From: Pyronema omphalodes | Lineage: Eukaryota > Ascomycota > Pezizomycetes > Pezizales > Pyronemataceae | Length of the DNA: 64,000 nt | Direction of reading: 5' to 3' | Assembly (NCBI GenBank): GCA_024516155.1 | Contig: JAJJXM010000026.1 | Coordinates: forward strand, 372,001 to 436,000 | Shown here: one piece after another, positions 13,535 to 23,490 of the stretch | Layout of the letters: each line of letters opens with the position of its first letter | Position numbering within the stretch: position 1 is the first letter of the stretch | Made by a program: the position numbers and the translations under genes | The notes under the pieces: model-generated | Database searches by the model: none | What the model saw: only the letters and a program-made list of their open reading frames with translations | Told to the model about the DNA's origin: nothing

Positions 13535-13746
13535 GGCTGGCGAGCGCTGTAAGTCTTCGGGTGCTGACCGAGTGGAGGAGGAGACAAATGGCAAGACTAG
13601 GTGCCAGTAGAGAGGCGGCGATCGTTCGATGGCATCGTCGCCTCAACAGTCGCAAGGTGTTTCCCCGTGGTAGGAGAAGGGCGAGTGGTCCGGCCGCAAG
13701 TAGGATATGCGGCGATCGCGGCACTGAGAGCTGACTTCTGGGTCAT
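13535..13746 (-). repeat. Partial duplication of the adjacent small ORF's 5' end
   Basis: About 210 bp upstream of the small ORF, a second ATG (13746) opens a frame with the same YPTCGRTTRPSPTTG core and a similar HLAT(I/V)EA continuation. It ends after about 48 codons at a TAG. Much of the DNA is near-identical; for example GGCCGCAAGTAGGATAT occurs in both units. It is a truncated direct repeat, not a separate gene. Confidence 0.6.
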
Positions 13747-14024
13747 GTTTGGTGATCGCTGTTGGTATTAGGGTGCTGGCCGAGTTGAGTTGGATATCAG
13801 CAAGACCGAGAGGCAGCGATAATGTGAATGTCGCAATCCAAGTATCGGAGAGTTTACTGCGTTTGGTGTGTTTTTCGAGCGAAGAAACGAAGGCTACGGG
13901 CTTGAGGTATACGAAGCGGTATAAACGTGGAAATGTTATTCCGATGTGGAATTTCAAGGCCTGGAGAACGGCGAATAGGAGACGAAAAGAGGAGTTCGAA
14001 CGTCGTAATATGACTGAAGGTAAG

Positions 14025-14097
14025 ATCCAGCGTTGGATGGGACTGACGATAAAATCCAGTGTTGGATGAGATGGAAGATGAATCCAGTGTTGGATGA
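14025..14097 (+). repeat. Three short direct repeats ATCCAGYGTTGGATG
   Basis: The 15-base word ATCCAG(C/T)GTTGGATG occurs three times, starting at 14025, 14053 and 14082, spaced 28-29 bp apart. It is a small imperfect tandem array with no assigned role. Confidence 0.6.
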
Positions 14098-14189
14098 GTA
14101 TCCTGGGTGGAGAATAGAAGAACCGAAAGAAGTCGAGCTGACTGCCTACACATGGAGATGGAAGATTCGCTCCGCCACAGACGCACACC

Positions 14190-14400
14190 CATGGTGTCAA
14201 AGGACGCCTGCGTACAGGTGTGTTTGTTCGGGGATTATGGCTAATGCAGCTTGTCAAGGACAAGATGAACAAAGAAAAAAGGACGTAGAGGAATACTGGA
14301 AGGAAGTCAGACAAAGGAGCTGGGAATTGTATAAACTGTTCATATCACTGTACTAGAAAATAACAAGAACAACAATCTATTCGGCTTCCCTCCTGTTCTC
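14190..14400 (+). repeat. Dispersed repeat, copy A
   Basis: About 200 bp here match, in reverse complement, the stretch 31810-32055. Shared words include GTCAAAGGACGCCTGCGTAC, GCTTGTCAAGGACAAG and AAAGGAGCTGGGAATT. Both copies carry fragments of a frame reading WK(E/D)V(R/K)QRSWELYKL, so the repeat may derive from a coding transposon. Termini and target-site duplications were not identifiable. Confidence 0.55.
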
Positions 14401-15583
14401 TTTTCACACATGGCATATTACTGGCGTGGTGAGTGCTTCGCAGCACAACGAAAGAGATTCGCGGGGCATAGGGTCGGGATGGACCTCGCATGGTCTTGGT
14501 CACTGTGACGATTGAAATCCTGCAATTTTCATCGCGGCTATATCATACATACTCGACTCTTGACATGACGATTTCTCCAGAGGTTTGTGTGCAGAGATAG
14601 CCTGATAACTCAGTCAGCTCATGGTTAATCTAACACATATATACTTTAGTTAATGGAACTCGCAGTAAGTGGCACAGTGAATTACTTCACTTTGATCTGT
14701 CCCTATCAATGAAAAATAACAAAGCGAGGGAACGGATAGGACTTGTACTGATTTAAGTCTCATATCTATTGCGTCATATAGACAAGGAGGTTACGCCTCC
14801 GTGATCCGTGTGATACGACATTCCATAAGCCCTATTGCCGCGTGTTAGCCCAGCGGAGATTCGACTGTTTGTAGCAGACCATGAATGCTCCATCCAACTC
14901 CATTTCACGCTGTGTAGTAGGCATATCTCTACAATTATCCTCATACCGAACATGTTTAAAAAAATAGACAATTATCATCTAGGCTAAGCAATAAGAATTT
15001 TTTTACTGAAGACTTTGATTGTTATTACCGGAATATCAATGCGATTTTGAACTTCTCGGGATTAAACACGTTGTTATTGATTCCTGACGCCCAAAACCCA
15101 TATTAGAGTCCCGTATTTTCGTGAAACAAAAATAGTCCATGCGCAATTCCGGAGCCCGCCTGACATACCATGTATGGTTTTTACATATACCTGCCGAAAC
15201 CTAATCGATAGACTGCTAGGTCCAAATACATACATTGTCCACTGCAACAATAAAAGATAAATAGTGGAGGGCTTCCCATTTCTCGATAGCAACGGACGGG
15301 AGAGCCCATTTCACCGCAAAAACATATTTTCAATAGAACGTAAAGCACTCGGATAGATAAGGGGGCATCTTCCCCCCGTCTATTCAGATTTTCTATTGCT
15401 ATCGCATAGGTGAAGTTAGTGTTGTTCTATCCACCCTAATAGAGAGGTGGGAATTCCTCCAGTGAATGGGATGTCCTTATTGGCGCCTGTGATATTTACG
15501 TTGAAAACAGAATGGCAAGACTGCAGCATATAGCTTCCCCAGCACAATGACTCTGTCTGGGGGTGATGCATTGTCTTATCCTG

Positions 15584-16434
15584 CTACTGCGGTGGAGAAG
15601 GTCTGCAATACATAGCGTCAAACTCCTTGACGCGATCAATATGCTCCTGAATCTGGGCTGTCCAAGGAGATTCCAGTGGATTTTCGACCTTATATACCGA
15701 TAGCCGTATTAACATTTCGTGGTCCAGGACTTGGAGGGTTTCATCGATAAGACAAACATCTAGCAGCATTCGTACATAACTAGGATGACGACATTAATTA
15801 GCCTCAAAGAATCTTTAGAACGGTTGTTTACAAACATGTTATTGGTTTCCTGCTGTTTGGTTTTCGATTATCTCCAAAGCTTCGTTTGTAGTCTTTGCTC
15901 TGAGAAACTGTGTACGTACCTAAATACTTGCGCGCTACCGTCATCCTCAATGGCGACGACCGAATCAATTGGACCACGAATATTCTTTCCAATTCCGACG
16001 AGGCGAGCTCTCCAATCCTTGCCAACTTTGCTATGCCCAACACCCTCGTATGCATTTATAACAGCGTATATGGCCCTCACTGACTCCTCATCCACTTCTT
16101 CACGTTGACTAAAGGGAATTCGTGAGGCCCCCTCTCCGTGCTGGGCAATATCCTGTATATGTATAAATTCATCGACGAAAAAGGAATCCATTCTATCAGC
16201 GATTTTCACATTTTGAATCTTGACGTTGATTACAACATTGAAGATAACAAGAAGCATTATGATTCCAAGGAGAACTTCCAATATTGGGCAGAATATGCCA
16301 TCCTCTGCAGTATAATTCGGGTACCGATTGAGCGGCTTTCTTGAAACGCCTTGATCCTTTGTCGTTTTCGAGTTGCAGCTGAGACTATTTTTGTTAAGAG
16401 TTGCGATACCATGGGAAATATGGTGTCTTACCAT
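15584..16434 (-). CDS. Unrecognised membrane-protein family, copy 1
   Basis: Predicted exons (reading direction) are 16434-15920 and 15779-15584, about 236 residues. The intron starts GTACGT and ends CTAG after a TAATTAAT-type branch region. A short N-terminus (MVRHHISHG) precedes one transmembrane segment (ILEVLLGIIMLLVIFNVVI), then about 170 polar residues. The C-terminus has the family motif IQEHIDRVKEFDAMYCRP. Copies 2 and 3 share the exon layout and the intron phase (phase 2). This copy lacks about 20 residues after the transmembrane segment compared with the others. An in-frame ATG three codons upstream (16443) is an alternative start. I recognise no domain. Conservation between copies argues for a real protein of unknown function. 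Confidence 0.6.
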
Positions 16435-16607
16435 GTACTGCATTCAGTACTTGTGCCAATGGCTTGAGTGCTCGACGGGCCTGGGGAGCTATCTGGTTCT
16501 ATGTCCACTGGAAGGCCTGGGTAACCCGGACAATCTGAGGGGATAGTATCGGGTTGCCGTCGTCGGAGTGCATGGACAGGAACCATTACGGTTTTGTAGG
16601 ATACCAT
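16428..16607 (-). CDS. Upstream ORF of family copy 1, overlapping the main start
   Basis: A 59-codon frame begins MVSYKTVMVPVHALRRRQ and ends ECSTW-stop. Its TGG-TAA overlaps the ATG-GTA of the membrane-protein frame by a shift of one base. Copies 2 and 3 keep the same arrangement with 59 and 60 codons. It could be a regulatory uORF, or an upstream exon whose junction I cannot see; the overlap sequence GTAAGA also resembles a splice donor. Confidence 0.4.
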   Translation of the reverse strand: MVSYKTVMVPVHALRRRQPDTIPSDCPGYPGLPVDIEPDSSPGPSSTQAIGTSTECSTW

Positions 16608-16812
16608 TGTTGCAATGCGAAGTTGATCCTGGTATTTCTGGGATGAAGGTCAAGAAATCCTTCTCAACTGTGGCAGACTGCGGAAAGTCTTGAGATTGTG
16701 GTATTTGAGAAATTATGCGAGAAAGTATTCGAACCCGCAGTGAAGTTGAATGCCACGCGTCAAGTTTAACACCGATGCTGAAATTGGCTGCTATATAAAG
16801 GGCCAATGCTAA

Positions 16813-16858
16813 TTTCACAATCGGTAGTCGGGCCGCCATGCGCAGCGAAATCACGGGA
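16813..16858 (+). repeat. Short tRNA-like repeat, copy 1
   Basis: The stretch containing AATCGGTAGTCGGGCCGCCA and AGCGAAATCACGGG is one of four related copies in the window. The first part resembles a tRNA D-arm/A-box and the second a variable-loop/T-arm start. It lies just upstream of family copy 1 in antisense orientation. A tRNA-derived SINE fragment is the most likely explanation, but no full cloverleaf folds. Confidence 0.4.
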
Positions 16859-18448
16859 GTTTACCATCGCGTCACTTATTGACGAAGTTAGAGCTTTTAT
16901 TAAACGCACTATGTTTGGTACGTGCGCCTCTTCCATCCATCGTTCCCAAACACATCACTGCAAAGAGGCACAAAACAAAGGAATAGACTACAAATATGCT
17001 TGATTTTGCCCAAGTTCGAAACCAGGTCTCCTTCTTGTTGCTCTTCGCATAGTTTCACGCGGCTTGCTTACAGAATGAGCTTAGCGAATCGACATTAAAA
17101 GTTTCGGGAGCCATTCCATATTTATTTGCGGTGAACCTATATATACTTGTATAAGCGTTTATGTATATCTTTTCTCACGCCCTGACTCCCAAAATGTTCT
17201 TTCACATAACTGCTGCTAAGCACAAAATCTGTTTCTGTCTCATCCCGTCAGACTAATTCACCAAAATGATTCCATCCCACACAGCTCGGCGACATTCAAC
17301 CACAAGCCACATCGGCATGAGATGAATGCCCTCCAGGCTATCGTTCATTCGATAATTGGTGCGATCAGTAAGAAGAAAGGCGTTCATCTCATCAGAGAGA
17401 TTCCCCTCTCCCAAAGCCACACTGACGCGACGCTGATTGCGCTCCTGAGTTGGCTGAAGTAATCTCTTCACTTGACAACCAAGTTTGAAAAAGAAAAAAA
17501 AAAAAAACCTGCCAGGGAACGTAATTTTTTGCCATACGTGTCCGATACACAGCCTTGACATATCACCCGCATGGTGAATACTCTCAAAAAGGGATTTGCG
17601 GGGCGGAGGGTGGTGATGGACCTTGCATCGTTTGGTCACTGTGAGGGGTGATATTCACAATTCTAATCGCGACCATATCCTACATAATCGAGTCTCTATG
17701 TGTCGTTTTCTTATGGGTTTGTGTGCAGTGATAGCTTAATAGTTCAGTCAGCTAGTGAGGATTTACCATCGTGTTAATGTCGGCCGCAGTAACCCACTTC
17801 GATCTATTCCTATCGGTCGATAATAGGAAAACGAGTGAACACATGGTACATGTGCTGGCTTCAGTGCCATACCTACTATGTTGGATAGACCAGAAAGTTA
17901 AGGCTCACCGATGTTTGCCATAGAACATCCGATAAACCGTGTTGCTGCTCATGATCCAGTGAAGGTTCCATTGTTCGTATACGACGATGGATGCTCCGTT
18001 CAACTCCACCCCACGCCGTGCAGGCGTATGCCTACTATCATTGTCGTCCCAAAAAACAGATTATGCGTCAGGCTGAGCAATCATAGAATTTTCACTAACG
18101 CCTTACATTTTAGCTGCAGAATTATCAATACAATCATGAATTTCCCAGAACTAAACACGCCTTAAAGGTTTCCTGCCGTCCAAGGCTGGGATTAAAATCT
18201 CGTACGTTTGCAAATTGAAGTTAATCAATCTGCGATCTTCGGAGCCCTCCTAATATACAATGTATGGTTTTTTCATATATTCGCCCAGACCAATCCGGTG
18301 GACTGGCTGGTTTAAATGTATACATTAGCCGCCACGATGATTAACGGTACATAATCTATGGGATATCCTTATTTATGCCTCAAGTATTGCCGTTAAAAAC
18401 AGAATGGCGAGACTACTACAGTATACAGTCTCCCGGCAGCGATTCTGT

Positions 18449-19339
18449 TTAAGAGAGTTGTATTCTCTTGTGTTTCTGCTTCTCCGGTGGAGCCGGTCTG
18501 CAATACGTAGTGTCAAACTCCTTGATGAAATCGATGTGTTCCTGAATCTTGGCTGTTGAAGGAGATTCCAGTGGGTTCTCGACATTATACATCGCTAGCC
18601 GGTCCATCAATTGGTGGTTCAGGATTTCGAGGGCTTCGTCAATATGACAACCCCCTAGTAGCATATTTATATAACTAGGATAACAACTTTAATTAGTCTC
18701 ATAGATTCCTCAGAACAATCATTACTTGCAGAGATCCTTTTCTCCGCGCCTAATTTGTGTTCTCAGCGTTAAGAAAATGTGTACATACCTCAATAGTTCC
18801 ACGGTACACTTAGCATCTGTTTTATTGGCTATGTCAATTGGACAACGAGTACTCTTTCCAATCTTGACCAGATAAGCTTTCCAAAACTTAGCACCTGACT
18901 GAATCCTACCACGTCCAAATGCATGTATCAGAGCTCGTACCGCTCTCGCCGCCTCTTTATCTATTTTCCGACGTTCACTAAAGGGAACTCGTGGGACATT
19001 CTCTCTTGTTCCGAAATAGTTCTCCTTCATTACAGCTCCTTGTTTGGCCATATCCTGCAAATGGACGAATTCATCGAGCAACGGCGGACCCATTTTCTCA
19101 GCGGTTCGCTTATCTTCAATCGACCATTTCGGGCAAACATGAATAGATAAATACAGTATGCTCGCAACTGCAAGAATAACTGTAAATATTTTCCAGAATA
19201 GGAAATTCTCTTCGATATGTTTCGGGACTTTGTCAACCGATATCTTGGTACCTTCTCGATCTTTGGCTGCTTTCAAGTTGCAGCTGAGGCTATCTTTAGT
19301 AAGACTTGCGAGACCATGGGAAATATGGTGTCTTACCAT
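18449..19339 (-). CDS. Unrecognised membrane-protein family, copy 2
   Basis: Predicted exons (reading direction) are 19339-18789 and 18674-18449, about 258 residues. The intron begins GTATGT and ends CCTAG, in the same place and phase as in copies 1 and 3. The product starts MVRHHISHGLASLTKDSLSC, has one transmembrane segment (FTVILAVASILYLSIHV), a middle part with VPRVPFSERRKIDKEA, and the C-terminal motif IQEHIDFIKEFDTTYCRP. The first exon is exactly as long (551 bases) as that of copy 3, so constraint on length is likely. A stop codon lies six bases upstream of the ATG in this frame, which supports the chosen start. Function unknown. Confidence 0.62.
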
Positions 19340-19512
19340 GTGTTACATTCTGTGTTTGTGCCAAAGTCTCGAGTGCTCGAGGATCTTGGAGAGCTCCTTG
19401 ATTCTGTGTACCTTGGAAGACCTGGGTAACACTGTGAATGCGAGGGGATTGCATCGGGTTGTCGTTGTCGGTGTGCATTGACAGGAGCCATTACAGTTTT
19501 GTAGGTAACCAT
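19333..19512 (-). CDS. Upstream ORF of family copy 2, overlapping the main start
   Basis: A 59-codon frame starts MVTYKTVMAPVNAHRQRQ and ends TECNTW-stop, its TGG-TAA overlapping the ATG-GTA start of the membrane protein. It has exactly the length of the copy 1 uORF with no indels, and many differences between the two fall at third positions. This frame stays open further upstream, so it may be the end of a longer exon. Confidence 0.4.
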   Translation of the reverse strand: MVTYKTVMAPVNAHRQRQPDAIPSHSQCYPGLPRYTESRSSPRSSSTRDFGTNTECNTW

Positions 19513-19921
19513 TGTTGCATGGAAAAGTTGTCCTTGGTATCTGGGATGAATGCCAAGAAAGATTTCTCGATTATATGTAGCAGACTGCGAAAAGCGTTGA
19601 GATGGTGGTATTCGAGAAAGCGTTCGCGAAAGTGGTCGAGTCCGTGGCGAAGTTGAATCCCACGCGTCCCTGCCATCAAAGTTAGCACTCAGTTAATGAG
19701 AGTTCGACGATAAACACGATGCTTAGCATCAGCGATGTGATGACTGGCATACCGCTATGAACTAGTCAAATGAATGAGCTCCAAACCATAGATGCACCTT
19801 CTTGCGCTTCGAGTTGGAGGGCGTAAGTCTTACGATGGGAATTACGGAATTGGGGTGAATCTTTTACCACACTGGAAGGGTCGGCACCAGGACTGGCTGC
19901 TCTATAAAGGGCAAATGCCGA

Positions 19922-19966
19922 TTTCACAATCGGTAGTCGGACCGCCATGTGTAGCGAGATCACGGG
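19922..19966 (+). repeat. Short tRNA-like repeat, copy 2
   Basis: Contains TTCACAATCGGTAGTCGGAC and GTAGCGAGATCACGGG, closely matching the elements at 16813, 59329 and 62428. Like copy 1 it sits upstream of a membrane-family gene in antisense orientation. Confidence 0.45.
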
Positions 19967-19970
19967 ATTT

Positions 19971-20549
19971 TCATAATACATCACTCGTTACTGGGGTTAG
20001 GGTTTTATATGGCTGATCGAACTGTGTTATACCTCACGTCATCGTACATCACCTATGCTTCTAACAGCTAGGCTCCGCTGTTGAAAGGTTAATGGATAAT
20101 TCAACCGGCTTAACAATAAAGATACAGCTGCTCCATCAAATCAAAAACTCGAAAGACCATAAATAGTGCAGAGTGCCGTCCTCTTTCTAATGGCTCTTAA
20201 TCCCTGAGCCCATATAAGCGCAAGCAGATCTAATTGTTATGGAAGGTTAGCCATTACCACTGGAGCACTTCTCAGTTTATTAATAATTTCGTAATACAAT
20301 ACCAATTGTGGTGAGTGGGGGTATACCCCGCAGACAGTCATCAGTATCTCAATTGGATAATAAGGATAATTACTAGATTGAGCAGTAATCATGGGTTGCA
20401 TGTTGGGTTCTCTTGTGCTTTACGGGAAGGGTGCTTGGTTGACCACGCAACGCGCAAATGAAGATACGTCTGCAAGGTAAGAAGCCTATGTACTTCTATA
20501 TGAGCTGTCGGTTCTTCCGTGGAACTTGGACGTTGTTTGGTCCTAAGAA
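19971..20549. other. Intergenic spacer
   Basis: AT-rich sequence lies between the duplicated block and a decayed frame. I see no convincing ORF or structured element. Confidence 0.35.
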
Positions 20550-20970
20550 TTTGTGTTAGCTCATTGAAGGGGAGTGTGCAACTTCAAGGTTTAATTGGCC
20601 GAGGACTTTCAGACGTTCTCTGCCTATCGATGGCTGGGTGGGTGGAAGCTGCAGGATATCAGCCTCAGAAAGTGGAGCTGGTGGGAATGACAATTTCACG
20701 GGGATTGGTAAACAAGTTGAACCATACAGCAAGTGAATAATCGTATGAAAATTGTTCTGAGAGTGCCTCAATTACGGCACACCGCATACAATTCGTACAT
20801 AGCAAAAGAACAAACTCGCCTCCAGAGGTTTCCCGGAAGAAAGTGAGCATCCTGAGAGCTCTGCGATAGCCAATTTTAAACATAATGATTTCAATATATT
20901 TGGTAGTTCATGGAACGTAGCTGTCTCCTCATATGGGAGGATAAAGTCAGTCACAGTAATACAATAGAGC
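20550..20970 (-). pseudogene. Candidate decayed ORF, frames broken
   Basis: Read leftward on the - strand, protein-like segments appear in three successive frames. First comes TDFILPYEETATFHELPNIL, then RRALRMLTFFRETSGGEF with NCMRCAVIEALSEQ, and last LPIPVKLSFPPAPLSEADIL ending at a stop near 20556. The segments abut at single-base shifts rather than at splice signals, suggesting a gene broken by indels. The LINE fragment begins ten bases beyond its upstream end. No family recognised; chance open frames cannot be excluded. Confidence 0.3.
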
Positions 20971-20980
20971 GCCGAACTTA

Positions 20981-21195
20981 TTTTGTTTCATTTTGTTATT
21001 TTATACTCGCTTCCAACCGTAAGGTTATGGCGGGTGCTACTCTTATGGTACATGGCTGACTGGCCGAGGTAGTCCATCGACCACTGGGAACACCCCAGAG
21101 CGGTCTTTCGTTTGTAGGTTGTAGCCTCCTCTTGTCTGTCTCTCTAAATTCTTTATCCAGCTCGCCAGTTTATCCCTGAGCCCTGTTCGCTCGAC
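20981..21195 (-). mobile_element. 5'-truncated LINE 3'-end fragment (older copy)
   Basis: From 21007 the sequence matches the 3' region of the LINE at 62547-64000 and the fragment at 31149-31637, for example CAACCGTAAGGTTATGGCGG and CCCCAGAGCGGTCT. A degenerate T-rich tail lies at its left edge, so the element points leftward. Flanks ATAGAGCGCCGAACTTA (20964-20980) and ATAGAGTGCCGGACTTA (21196-21212) form a 17-base target-site duplication with two mismatches. Confidence 0.75.
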
Positions 21196-21212
21196 ATAGA
21201 GTGCCGGACTTA

Positions 21213-21988
21213 ACATTATACCTGATTATATCAGCATGGAGGCGCAGTTCAAACACTTATTGGTTTGCTCATTGGATTCTCAATAAGCAATTCAGTAAAA
21301 ACTGGTAAATAGCATCATGCAACACGCACTACACCAAACACAACACCTTACATACAGCTCGGCATTCCAAACCCATAACCTCCGGAATTCTTCTCTCTAG
21401 TTGCATTTAATGCAGCATTTCTGGTGATTCCATCATGAAACAATGTCCCACTTTTCCAAATCTGTGTGCATATTGCTACTGGGCATTTTGCGAGAAATGT
21501 TCCTCGGATGCTTCTTCTGCCCAAGGCGACGCGGCACAATTTGCGGTGGTGAAACCAGCCCGCGGAAGTTCAACAGTTTGAACAAGAAGGATGGTGACAC
21601 GACATATAGATGTCGATCCGAGCCGCATGGGAGATCTTCCGACAATGCACAGTGATGATAAATTAGCAGCAACGACATCAACACACTATCACTCAAAATT
21701 TCCGTCGAACAACGCGACGCGATTGTGCTCTCGAAAACCAGCAATTCAGCACGCGATAGTCGCGTGCTTAACTAGACCACTCATGTACTAGTCATGCGAA
21801 GACAGGCTACCAGGGCTTACCCACACTAAGTTTAAGCAGTCACGCAGAGCCTCAACTAGCCCACATCATTGCCGCCAAGACAGTCGATGAAAAGTGACGA
21901 AGATTCTCCGCCGCCGCCGACGTTTGCTCATCAATTATACAGACCTAAAATATCCGTTCTTCAGCACCACTAAAGGACATAAGAAGAA
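21213..21988. other. Intergenic spacer and RPP0 promoter
   Basis: A - strand frame of 103 codons at 21433-21744 lacks recognisable domains and I do not call it. The last 60 bases before the RPP0 start are C/T- and A-rich, as is common for ribosomal-protein promoters. Confidence 0.35.
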
Positions 21989-23099
21989 ATGGGGGTCAAG
22001 GCTAACAAGCAGGAATACTTCGAGAAGCTGAAGAGCTACCTCGAGGACTACAAGTCCATCTTCATTGTCACCGTTGACAATGTACGTTTTACCATTTCCG
22101 AGAATGTTCTATTTGAAATTGTAACTGACACGCGAAATAGGTCTCCTCCCAGCAGATGCACGAGATCCGTAAGGCTCTCCGTGGTCGTGGTGTTGTCCTC
22201 ATGGGAAAGAACACCATGGTCCGTCGTGCCGTCCGTATCTTGATGGCCGAGTTCCCCGAGTACGAGCGCCTCCTTCCCCACATCAAGGGTACGTTTACTG
22301 CTTCTCAATGAGTCGAGACCGCCAAATTCTAACTTGAATGTAGGTAACGTTGGATTCGTTTTCACCAACGATGACTTGAAGGACATCCGTGAGGTTATCC
22401 TCTCCAACAAGATTGCCGCCCCTGCCCGTGCCGGAGCTGTCGCCCCCGCCGATGTTTACGTCCCTGCCGGAAACACCGGAATGGAGCCCGGAAAGACCGC
22501 TTTCTTCCAGGCTCTCGGTGTTCCCACCAAGATTGCCCGTGGTACCATCGAAATTACCACTGACTTGAAGCTTGTTGAGGCTGGTGGAAAGGTCGGACCT
22601 TCCGAGGCCACCCTTCTTAACATGTTGAACATCTCTCCCTTCACCTACGGAATGGGAATTGCTCAGATCTACGATGACGGACAGTGCTTCGCTTCCTCCG
22701 TCCTCGACATCTCTGAGGATGCTCTCCTCAAGACCTTCTTGGGAGCTGTCACCCAGATTGCCGCCATCTCCTTGGCTGCCAACTACCCCACCCTTCCCTC
22801 CGTCATCCACTCCATCGTCAACTCCTACAAGAAGGTTTTGGCCGTTGCTTTGGCTACCGAGATCTCCTGGGAGGCCATCGAGGAGCTCAAGGACCGCATT
22901 GCCAACCCCGAGGCTTACGCTTCCGCTGCTCCCGTCGCCGCCGCTTCTTCCGACGCCCCTGCTGCCGCCGCCGTTGCTGAGGAGAAGAAGGACGAGGATG
23001 AGGAGTCCGAGGAGGATGGTATGTTACCTCGTCACCGTGACTATGGATAGTATCTGACTAACACGTGCTTTAGGTGGATTCGGAGGTCTCTTCGACTAA
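21989..23099 (+). CDS. RPP0: 60S acidic ribosomal protein P0
   Basis: Exons are 21989-22081, 22141-22288, 22344-23018 and 23074-23099, giving 313 residues, the usual P0 length. All introns are 55-59 bp with GTACGT or GTATGT donors and TAG acceptors. The protein starts [20 protein letters not shown]. It carries the L10-type rRNA-binding domain (residues about 8-110), the insertion domain, the spine helices that bind P1/P2 dimers, an Ala-rich hinge and the acidic tail ending GGFGGLFD. That tail is the conserved end that contacts elongation factors. P0 anchors the ribosomal stalk on 25S rRNA. The last exon encodes only the terminal residues. Strong codon bias, with C-ending and GGT/GGA glycine codons, fits a highly expressed gene. 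Confidence 0.97.
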
Positions 23100-23490
23100 A
23101 TGTTCTGATGTATTTCTGAATAAAAAAAAGCCATCTTGTTCGCAATCTCTTTCGAGATTGTATGACATCCCCACAAGTTTTTTACTGCTCTATGATGTGA
23201 TATTGTTGTGATCTTGAATCACACTTTTCGCCTCTTCCCAAATGGTTAGTCCGCTCCTTATTTTTTTTTTTCATACTGCACCGTAACACAATCATGGCGA
23301 ATGATTAAAAATTTTTAACCCTTAGCGTTCGCGCTCTGAAGATTAAAAACGCAACACAACTACTCTAATTTTTTCCTGACGCCTTCCTTCATCAATTTAT
23401 TTTTTTCATTTTATTTGCATGATGAGAAGCTAATAGATTTGATTGACGCAGATTACGACCTCTTCATGCCAATTTGTGACTAAATATACA
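23100..23490. other. RPP0 3' flank
   Basis: The sequence is AT-rich with AATAAA at 23119-23124, a plausible polyadenylation signal about 20 bases after the stop codon. No ORF of note. Confidence 0.4.

Larger units (their letters stand above)
14440..16870 (-). repeat. Tandem segmental duplication, unit A
   Basis: This segment and 17570-19970 are diverged tandem copies in the same orientation. The similarity covers the gene, its 3' flank (for example GGTTTGTGTGCAG near 14582 and 17714) and the 5' flank out to a short tRNA-like element. Identity looks like roughly 65-75 percent with several indels, so the duplication is not recent. Confidence 0.65.
17570..19970 (-). repeat. Tandem segmental duplication, unit B
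   Basis: Partner of the unit at 14440-16870; the offset is about 2.9 kb in the gene bodies and about 3.1 kb in the upstream flank. The extra length comes from about 200 bp between the tRNA-like element and the upstream ORF. That part contains a spliceosomal-looking 3' end (TGCTAAC then TTTGATGGCAG, near 19680-19695). Confidence 0.65.

Noticed and set aside
13643..14314. 223-codon - strand frame
   Set aside because: It is read through the partial duplication, the ATCCAG repeats and the dispersed repeat, in a frame different from the coding-like one.
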